Shown here: positions 55,626 through 64,000 of the stretch, one piece after another | How the letters are laid out: each line of letters begins with the position of its first letter | Position numbering within the stretch: position 1 is the stretch's first letter | Origin: Aquanectria penicillioides | Taxonomy: Eukaryota > Ascomycota > Sordariomycetes > Hypocreales > Nectriaceae | Length of the DNA stretch: 64,000 nucleotides | NCBI GenBank assembly: GCA_003415625.1 | Contig: PYIU01000001.1 | Span: 7,132,210 to 7,196,209 of the forward strand | Direction of reading: 5' to 3' | The notes under the pieces: generated by a model | Databases searched by the model: none | Told to the model about the DNA's origin: nothing | What the model saw: the letters and a program-made list of their open reading frames with translations, nothing else | Position numbers and translations under genes: made by a program

Positions 55626-56790
55626 ATGAAAGCTCTTGTCTTGAATGGCCCTGGTGATTTGCAACTGACCAGTGTGCCCAAGCCAACCCCAGTACGTAGG
55701 TCCATGGTGGTTCGAGTTGAAGCAGCCCCAGTTGGTCTCATTCTCACCATATTGCTTTCTAGCCTAATGTCGTCAAGGACATAAGAGGTTATCCTCTTGC
55801 CTATCAGCTCATTTTCGGAACTTGCGGCGTGGGTCAAATTGAAGCTGTCGGACCGGACATTACCGTACTCCAGCCTGACCAGCTTGTGTTTTGCGATTAC
55901 TTCCTTCGGTTGCGCGACCAACCTGAAGAACGAATAACCCTGGGTATGATGCTTCCTTTCCTATTTGCGATTGATGAGAGAAGGCAGACTAGCTGAAAAG
56001 GCTATCGTGGAGGATGGACTGTAGGCGAGATTGCACTGTCCACCGGATATTGGAAGAAGGGTTGCTTCGCCGAATATGCGTCGTTTCCTACAGAAAATGT
56101 TCACGTCATTTGACGAACAGCTTGTCGCGACCAGTAATCTATCCCTTCAAAATCTAGCAGAAGTTGCCAGCCTCATGCCGGCGATCGGGGCTGCGAATTC
56201 CATGATATCAAGCTGGGTGACACCGTCTTAGTCCTTCCCACGAACGGATTCTTCAGCTCCAGTGCTGTTGAGGCAGCCCTCGCTTTGGGAGCGAAGGTTG
56301 TCGCCGGCAGCAGGAATGGTGATGAATTGAAGCGAATGATTGCCAATTTTGGAGATGAGGCGGTATACATCACTCCAGTTGTACTCACAGGTGATCTCGA
56401 TAAGGATACTCTGGCGCTACGAGCTGCAACTACCGGGATAATGGCGCTGAAACTACACGGAAGGTACTGTGCAAATCTTGATTTGCATGATGCCCCAGAA
56501 TACTGATTTCAGTTCACATGCTGCTTCGCGGGTGTGATCATGGACAATGTAGCACTTCCGTATGCGGTCATTATGAGTAATTGCATTACGATCAAGGGCT
56601 CGATGGCCCAGACGCGATCTGACGTTTCGCAAACGAAAGCTGATTCAAGGGCGATTTTCTTTGGAAGAGCATGAGGAAGCGTTGAAATCTGCAAAAGATA
56701 ATAGAGGGTGGGAGAAGATGGTTATCCTTGCCCCCCGGGAGGAAAGGATTGACGCATTCCTCATGTCTTTGGTTCAAGCAATGACGTAAT
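55626..56790 (+). pseudogene. Decayed zinc-type alcohol dehydrogenase (MDR family)
   Basis: Family pieces lie in the right order but in several frames: the start MKALVLNGPGDLQLTSVPKP (55626), then IRGYPLAYQLIFGTCGVGQI (55778-55930), GYRGGWTVG and KKGCFAEYASFPTENVHV, a break near 56112 where one T appears inserted and a TGA results, DEQLVATSNLSLQNLAEVAS, a second break near 56200, GDTVLVLPTNGFFSSSAVEA and ALALGAKVVAGSRNGDELKR (56210-56400), then DNVALPYAVIMSNCITIKG (56545-56605) and a tail HEEALKSAKDNRGWEKMVIL (56665-56790). The intact family is about 370 residues and reduces or oxidises alcohols and enoyl/quinone substrates. At least three breaks make the gene non-functional. It sits at the right edge of the presumed cluster. 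Confidence 0.85.
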
Positions 56791-57024
56791 TTCAGTGGTT
56801 TCGTACACTTCACATCCCCATTGAGCTGGTTCGCGAGTAAACAAGAAGAGAGGGAAAAAAAGAAGATTCTTTGATCAAACGACAGATGATGTGTTGATAT
56901 TAATCTACCCCATTGAGAACTCTAGAATATTGGCCTAGATGCATGCTTGAAATGTAACCCCTCTCCAATTCAAAACTCTTTCGCAAGTTATCCATCATGT
57001 CTAAATCATTACACGTATGTCTTT

Positions 57025-58082
57025 CTACAACGCCTCTTGCAGGGCCAGCAACACCAATGGCGCGGCCGCCGCGAGAGCCAGGCGCGGTGCCAATCCTGTC
57101 GCAGCGTTTCCCTTGGTGCTGGTGTTGGTGGTGGTGGCAGCGGCTGTGCCGGCTGTTCCGGTGGTGGCGCTCGGCGTTGTGGCGGCGGCCGTCGTTGTCG
57201 TGGCAGCGCTCTTGCTGAGCGATTCGTAGCGCTTGACAACAAAGTCAACAACTGAGGTGCCGTACGTGTTGAAGTACGAGCCGTGGACAGAGGTGTTGTT
57301 GCCATCGTCGCAGTACACGTCGCCAGTGTCACAGTATGAGCGCATCAGACTGCCGTAGTGCTCTTCGCAGAAAGTGACATTGTTGCGAGCAAAGATCTGG
57401 TTCCAATGGTTAGCTCATGGCCAGTGGATTCCAAACAATTGAAGGAGAGGAAGTGCTTACGCCGCCATTCTTGCTGGTTCCAAGATTATATGACGTGTTG
57501 GCCATGTGGCTAGGATCTCCGAAGAGAACGATGGCAGCGACTGTTCCGTTTCGGTTAGCGACTAATTTTGCGCTGCAAGGGCCATTCCAAACTTGATTGC
57601 TGCTCACAGTATTTAGACACAAAATCCGAGTCTAGCGGGGACACATGTGAAAAGATGCCGCCGGAACCCCCGCAGAAGGCATCGGTTGAGACTTGGCCAC
57701 CCTGATACAAAGTGAGTAACGTTGTTGGCGCACTTGGGAGGTCCCATGAGGCATTTCAGCTTACCTGCGAGTAGCCCAGGACGGCAAACTTGGCATTGGG
57801 GCAGGTCTTGTGGTAGTTCAGGAGCACCTCCTGCATCTCATCGACACCATCTTGCTCTGACAAGTTGTAGCTTGGGTCGGAAAATGTCGCGGGATATTCT
57901 AGAGCCTCGATGACAGAGTCGTCGATCTGCGCGCTGATGTTCTTGGCGATGGTTCCGAAGGCGCCGGTGCCCTGTTTCTCTCCCGTGCCGCGCGCAACCA
58001 CGATGTACAGGCTGTCGGTGCAATTGGAGTCTGCGAGAGCTCTTGCGGCGAGCAGCGCCAGGGGGAGAACAAAGGAGCGCAT
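57025..58082 (-). CDS. GPI-anchored cutinase-family (CE5) esterase
   Basis: Four minus-strand exons (57765-58082, 57608-57701, 57461-57540, 57025-57396) give about 287 residues. A signal peptide (MRSFVLPLALLAARALA) precedes the CE5 alpha/beta-hydrolase: IVVARGTGEKQGTG near the start, the nucleophile Ser in LGYSQGG (split by intron 1), Asp in CDTGDVYCDDG and His in VHGSYFNTYG. The C-terminus adds a Thr/Ala-rich linker and a final hydrophobic stretch (LALAAAAPLVLLALQEAL) preceded by small residues, which is a GPI-attachment signal. The family hydrolyses cutin polyester or acetylated xylan; which one cannot be told. A wall- or membrane-tethered form is less common than the secreted one. Confidence 0.92.
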
Positions 58083-60598
58083 TTTCGACGGAGTACCTCC
58101 TGTGGCGTAGGAATTGGAATGCGCTTCTTTCCGAGGTTGAGGACGACGACGAAGAGCTCAGGACGTGTCGCTAGCAAAACACAAATCGAGGAGGGAGAAA
58201 AAGCAAGCTCCCGAACAGGCGGGCGGCGCATTGATTAAAAACACGCTTCGGTCTCGTTCGTGGGGCGATTCGCCGGGGCTTTTACGAGATTTGCACCCAG
58301 CAACGACACGACAAGGGGAAATCGGGCATGATCTACTTTTCCCCCATTTGGCAAACCTCCCTCCAGCTCCAGGGCAGAGCTCCAGGGGAGAGAATTGTCT
58401 CGGCCGACTGGGAAGCTTTTGGGACACCCTGCGGGACACACCCTGCGAATAGTCGAAATAGTCACCGTCACGAGCATTTCGCAAGCCAACGGTGGGCCGG
58501 CACTATTGCCTGTTGGGGCTTTAGTGGCATTCCCAGGCGCCGAGTTCCCCGCAAACGGCCCAAAGAGATGCTCCGCCCCCGCGTCGTTCCAGGGCCGGGC
58601 ATGGAGGTGAGTTTAGATTCTGTCGATGGAGAGCTTCGATGGTTGATTCTAAGATCTATGTGGCCTGCGCCATATTGACTCCCATCTCAAAGCCAGATGG
58701 CTCGGCTTAGCCCCCGCTCCACTAGAAAACATGTCTGGCAGGCTGTGAATAAAGTGTGTTACGCGTGATGCGTACCCAAAGCATGTCGACTGACAACAAC
58801 AAACAAGTGCACCAACGCCGTCGCGGCGCAGAATGAGGATTCGGCTGGACCTAAAACAAATACAGACGGAGACCGGGCAGCCAACAGAGAAGCCAGGGGT
58901 CGCGCAGGTGAAAATGAGGGGAACCCCAGGCCGGAGCAAGACTAATAGAGCCACATTGGAGGCAAGAGATTGAACTGGGCCACCGGCCATACCCCAAGAT
59001 CGACAAGGCCAGCCGAGAGGTCCCCGGTCGAATTGGCGCTTGGATACACGTGTGGTTCGAAAGCGGCAGGTCTTCCGGATCCTCAGTCTGCTAGATTCAT
59101 CTGGACTTCTAGGGCCATGGCCGATTACCCGGGGCCCAGGAACCATGCACAGTCTGCCGATTCGACGCGTACGCATTGCGGTTGTGCCGCAAATTGCATG
59201 CCCACATGGAGTTGAATGGATTAGGTTGGTAGGTAGGTAGGTAGGTAGGTATCATGCTCAGTTACGTACAGATCTACGCAACTCCAAATCCACCCATACC
59301 GATATCTCCATGTCGCCCACACTCACCCATTTCCACACGACTGGTCTGCTGCAGGTCAGGGCGGCCGATGACCTGGAGGCTGGAGCATGGCATCTGCATA
59401 CCCCCGAGAGCTCGTTGGTTGGCTCTGGTCCAGCTGCCAGCTCTCGCCGTTACAGTCCTTCAGCCCTCAGAGATCCAGTAAGGCCAAACCACCCGCTTGT
59501 CATGAATGGCTTGTGCGACGTCAGTCGGCGACTCAGTTTGTATCAGCGCAGCCTTACGGGGTACATGTCCATGTCATCTTTTTGCCTGCTGAACTGCACA
59601 TCACACTGCTCCAAGCTTCAACTAACCCCATTCTCTAACCTTGACTTGCGACGATCCAGGAACAACGTCTCATCACGAATTTCCATGACCAAACAAAAAA
59701 GAATTCTTAACACTAATAAACCATAGGTTTAATCTGGCCAATAAAAAAATGTCACCAACAATACGAACCCTCCTTCTTGTCACGAGAAGGCTGAGTTCAG
59801 CTCTGCTCGCCAGGCTCCCGGCCCCCAACCTGGCTTCTAGACCCAACATCTTTTCTTCCTTCTCGCCAAGGGTTCCAATTTTGCATTTTGAAACTTTGTC
59901 CATGGTCTGATTCGCTGGTCAAGCTTACACGTTTCATTGCAGGAGGGGGGAGAGTTTGCACAAGCGACACTGCCTGCAGTTCCAAAGCCCTTTCCGTACT
60001 GATTCCATGCCTCGGAACTCGTATTTCCGGTTCAGGAAATCCCTTCACTGGCAAACATCACCTTGCACAATACTCCATGGACATTAATAGAGCCAAAAAT
60101 GCAATTGTGGCTGAAAAACGCGGCTCCCTCTCGCGATGTGATCTGTTGCTCGCCCTTCCTGCTCAGGCTCGCTGCTGTTAGTGGCGCCCACAATCTGTGG
60201 CTGACCTCAGATTATTATTGGGGGGATGCCGCACCGCAGGGAGGCTTTGAATGCTAAATATAGTGCGGCTGCGGCCTGCACAAAAATAAAAGTAAAGGAT
60301 TGTCGTGCCTACTTACTATGACAGCCGAACTTACTGATTACCAAGGATCAGGCTACGATGACCGTCGTGGAGCATATAAGCCAGTCGTATTGGCTCACCG
60401 TGTAAGATTTCATGTATTTTTCGAATGCCAAGGTTTAGCTCGTCCTTCATTCGCAACCTGAAAAGCCATAATATCGAGGGATTTGTATTCCCATTTGCAA
60501 ACGTTTTCCAAATTTCGTTCGTCATACGGGTTGTGATCAGGGCGGCGTCAGCGCCTCCTACACATCGTCTCCTCACTCTGCAAGGTCATCAATACACG
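58083..60598. other. Gene-poor spacer and promoter of the NLR-type gene
   Basis: No supported gene in 2.5 kb. A TAGG tetranucleotide repeat lies at 59229-59251. Open frames are short and overlap on both strands. An in-frame ATG at 60425 could extend the next gene by 58 residues, but those residues look like non-coding leader. Confidence 0.55.
59229..59251. repeat. GTAG tetranucleotide repeat
   Basis: Five to six tandem GTAG units in non-coding DNA, related in sequence to the TAGG-type block at 8001-8165. Confidence 0.85.
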
Positions 60599-63500
60599 AT
60601 GACCTCAGAATCGTCCTCTGGTCAAGCCAAAAGGTCGTCCATTAATAAATACGGAATTTCGGAAATCGCAAGGGGAGGTGATGCTCCAGAAGTTGACTTT
60701 ATTTTCGTGCATGGACTTCAAGGGCATCCCGAGGACTCGTGGACAGCAAAGCTCAAAGAACCTTCAAAAGACCCATCTCTCAAATCTGATAAAAGGGAGC
60801 CTTCGTGGAAAAGCTTTTGGGGGAAAAGGAAATCCGAATCCAAAGACCGAGACAAGAAAGTGGCATCCAAAGGTCTAACCAGATGCTTCTGGCCGAGAGA
60901 TCTCTTGGCCGTTGATTTTCCTACGGCACGCATCTTAACTTACGGATACGATTCCTCTGTGAGCCACTTTTTCAAAGGGCCGTCAAACGATGGAAGTATC
61001 CTTGATCATGGACAGGGACTTCTTCAAAGCCTAGCTGCACAGCGCGGCGAATGCCGAGGTCGCCCCATTATTTTTGTAGCTCATTCGCTTGGAGGCCTCG
61101 TAGTTCAATCTGTAAGCTCGATCTTCCTTTTTATTGTCTACGTTCCAGAAATATGGTGTTTTTTGTTGAGCTGACTCACATTGAATAGGCATTACGACTG
61201 TCAGGGAAGGACGGAAGCGCGGACTTTTCTGACATTGACAAATCGACTAGCTCCGTGCTATTTTTTGGAACCCCTCATCGAGGGAGCGACTTCGCTGACA
61301 TCAAAAAGACGGCAACGAAGTTTTTGGATATGTTTGCCTTCTCCACGAATAGGGATAACCTTGACTTGCTCACTCCTAACAATTTGGTCCTCAAAATTCT
61401 CAGAGAAGACTTTACGGATAGGCTGGATGCAGGTAGGCTGCTTGTCACCTCCTACAGTGAAACGGTTGGCATCAAAGGAGTTAGAGGACTCGACCAGCGG
61501 GTAATTCAAGCCTCCACGAAGCCCTGAATGAAACTCGAGTGTGCTAACACACTTAAATAGATTGTCGACCAAGATTCTTCAGTCATAGGCCACGAAAATG
61601 AGCGAAGGCTACCGATCAATGCAAACCACATTGAGATGTGCAAATTTCATCTCGGGGGGGTTAGAAATTCAGAATACAATGACTTCGTTAAACATGAAAT
61701 CAAGAGGCACCTCCATGCCATAGGTTGTTTAGGGCGGAACGGAATCATCAAATCCAACCCAATCGATGATGTGAGCCCCGCCATGAAGAGAGGTAAGTGA
61801 GCAAGGCACCCAAATATCAATACGGCTCGAAATTCGCTCGTGTCTAACTTAGAAACCCAGAAATTTTGTCGCAACTCAAGGAATTCGATGACGCTTTAGC
61901 TATTGGCAAAACTCAAATCGAAAATGCACATCCAAGAACTCACTCGTGGCTTTTAAAATCTAGGCCCAACGGGCCAGGTATTGTTTCTTGGGTGTCAAAC
62001 GGCCGTGGAATTTACTGGATTCAAGGATCACCGGGATCTGGAAAATCTACTGCCATGAAGGCTTTGGTCGATTCTCCAAAACTATCTAATGCTCTTCGCC
62101 AGGCTGGATGGTCGTCTACATCCACGTTCCTTGCACACGGATCCTCCGAACTCAGCCGGTCTTGGAAAGCAGTCTTGGGTGCGATTCTCTACCAGCTGTT
62201 GCTGCAGAATGACCGGTTATTTCCCATTATCAAATCTTCCGTTTTTGGCCGAAGTGACAGCAATAGGAGACGCAGCTGTGACTCGAGTGAAGAAAACTTG
62301 TCAGATATTGAGGATCTTCAGTGGACAGGAGAGCTGCTCGAACACTTGCTTCTGCTTTGTAAAAACCAGGGTTCTGTCAAATTTTCCATCTGCCTTTTCA
62401 TCGACGCGCTAGATGAATATGATCGGACTGAAGTCCTGCGCGCTCGATCTATGGTAGAGTTTATGCAGGAGCTTGTTCATCACGACAAGACAGCGTGTGG
62501 AAAGTTCAAAATATGCGTCGCAAGTCGGTCCAACAATGAGTTCAAAGATGTCTTGGGGAACGAGCTGGGATTTCAAATGCAGGATTGGACACGCCCAGAC
62601 ATACAAGAATTTGTGTACGATCGATTAAGTTCATATCCCGATGCACGAAACGCGACACGATTGGACTCTCCCCAAGCGCTGGAAATGATCCGCAGGTCTA
62701 TCATCGCTGACTCTCGAGGTTTCTTTCCATGGGTTTGCTCGATTGTCGATAAAGTCAGGGAGAGTCTGGCAAACCATGAGCCTGTGGCAAAAATCCAAAA
62801 AGATCTCCAGAAATCACAAACTACGGAATTGACAGGGTTCTTCCAGCGCATCTTACTCAATGCACCTCCAGAAACCATAAGGACTACCCATGCTTTACTC
62901 GAAACCGCCCTCCGAGCAAACGACCCCCTCAGCGTTCTCGATGTTGGTGTACTTTTAAGAATGATATCGGTTCAACCTAAATTCGAACAAAGTAGCACGT
63001 TCCATCTGGAAAAAGATGAACTATTCCACCTTTCAAACGAAGGTGTAGAACTACAGAAAACTATCAATCGACTCACCGGAGGCCTGCTTCAAGTTGTCAA
63101 GCCAAACCTACTGTTGCATTCATGGTCTGATGAGGACTCCGACAACTTTTCCAGAAGCGACTTCGATCTTCAGGGGCATTCCATCCATGCTCCAACGTGG
63201 AGAGTGCAGTTTCTACACCAGAGTGTGAAAGATTTTCTTCAATCATCGACTTACAAGGTCACTGTTTCAGAGGTCATTTCATCATGGCCCAACCAAATTC
63301 ATGATGGACTGGACAATGGTCATATTCTCCATCTACGACTGGCCGATACCGCCTTGACCTTGTCCGAAAATGATAGGAGCCAGTCTAATTGGGGTTTGGA
63401 TCCAGGGAAGGTAGTGGTTCAGCATGCTCCGGCTGCTGAAACCTTTCACAATGCCTCATTCATGACGATGTTTGAACGACTGGATCACCGGCTTTGTAAA

Positions 63501-64000
63501 CAATCTCCTAATGGGGAAAACTGGGTCATCAAGTACCTCCCGGGCAGAATAGTACGTGGAAGGACACGTTTCTCACATTTGCTGTTTCCCACGGGATGGA
63601 GATCTTCATCAAAGACACTCTAAGGCGCAATCCAAAGCGCATTAGGACTCACGACCGACCATTGCTTCATTTTGCAGCCTGGTCTCCAGAGACATTCCCA
63701 AATGCCCGGATGGCCAAGATTCTCGTCGAGGCAGGGGCGGACGCCAACGCCGTCTTCAAAGAATCCAACAGTGCTCTGACGGCTCTTGAAAGCATTCGAT
63801 GGAATGACCTCGAGAATGGCGGTCAATCTCACTACGAGTTCATTAAACACCTAATCGAACATGAAGCGAGTGTTACTCGTCACATTCCAAAAGCAAATGG
63901 GCAAGGCCAAGGGCTGAGCGGCGGCGCAGAGTGGTCGACGGTGCTGCATCACGTTGCTGACATGCGACTCGGGTGGGCACAAAAGTTCGACATCATGAAG
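60599..64000 (+). CDS. Lipase-NACHT-ankyrin NLR-type protein (3' end cut by window)
   Basis: Exons 60599-61111, 61189-61500, 61561-61792 and from 61861 on join in phase. The N-terminal 270 residues form an alpha/beta-hydrolase of the SesB/PGAP1 kind: VDFIFVHGLQGHPEDSW, the Ser in FVAHSLGGLVVQS, FFGTPHRGSDFADI. Next comes a NACHT-type NTPase: Walker A in GIYWIQGSPGSGKSTAMKAL, Walker B in ICLFIDALDEYD, and FKICVASRSNNEF. A helical arm follows (WRVQFLHQSVKDFLQS). C-terminal ankyrin-like repeats start about 63650 (RPLLHFAAWSPETF, ILVEAGADANAV). The coding frame shifts at about 63564: the ankyrin part lies two bases out of register. Proteins of this layout are fungal STAND/NLR receptors linked to non-self recognition. 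The gene continues beyond 64000. Confidence 0.85.

Overview
The window is nuclear DNA of a filamentous ascomycete fungus, most likely a Sordariomycete (Hypocreales-like). The evidence is short 48-80 nt spliceosomal introns with GTRNGT donors and CTRAC-type branch sites, Zn2Cys6 and C2H2 regulators, a cutinase, a lipase-NACHT-ankyrin receptor, DUF7704 and SNG1 family proteins, long pyrimidine-rich leaders, and TACCTAGG-type low-complexity DNA between genes. I saw no rRNA, tRNA, CRISPR array or intact transposon. Exon borders below were placed by hand from splice consensus plus reading-frame continuity.

Layout. 1-3.2 kb: C2H2 zinc-finger protein behind a long leader. 4.9-6.7 kb: decayed relic with a fungal STAND/ankyrin-type N-terminus. 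8.9-11.3 kb: five-exon acetolactate synthase catalytic subunit (ilv2), the clearest housekeeping gene. 12.7-30 kb: an accessory mix of a Cys-rich single-pass surface protein, an NAD(P)-aldehyde dehydrogenase, a secreted PAN-like protein, an F-box/ankyrin protein, a LYC1-type acetyltransferase convergent with an S9 peptidase that carries a VHL-like segment, a poorly resolved small gene, a tail-hydrophobic surface protein and a MGNSTS-starting protein. 30.1-33.2 kb is gene-poor. 33.2-38 kb: a Ser/Thr-repeat membrane protein, an SNG1-family membrane protein and a DUF7704 protein.

39.4-56.8 kb looks like a metabolic gene cluster: a berberine-bridge-type FAD oxidase with a one-base frameshift, a cytochrome b561-type membrane protein, an SRPBCC-fold protein, a Zn2Cys6 regulator, an AtuA/DUF1446 protein divergent from an SDR, an EthD protein, a TRI12-family MFS transporter and a dead zinc-type alcohol dehydrogenase. 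An AtuA homologue facing an SDR recalls the bacterial acyclic-terpene (atu) pathway, and a CGGAAAT element recurs in the promoters of the regulator, the AtuA/SDR pair and the EthD gene. The best hypothesis is a Zn2Cys6-controlled degradation or modification cluster, partly decaying at both edges.

57.0-58.1 kb: GPI-anchored cutinase-family esterase. 60.6-64 kb: lipase-NACHT-ankyrin NLR-type protein that runs off the end and changes frame near 63.56 kb.
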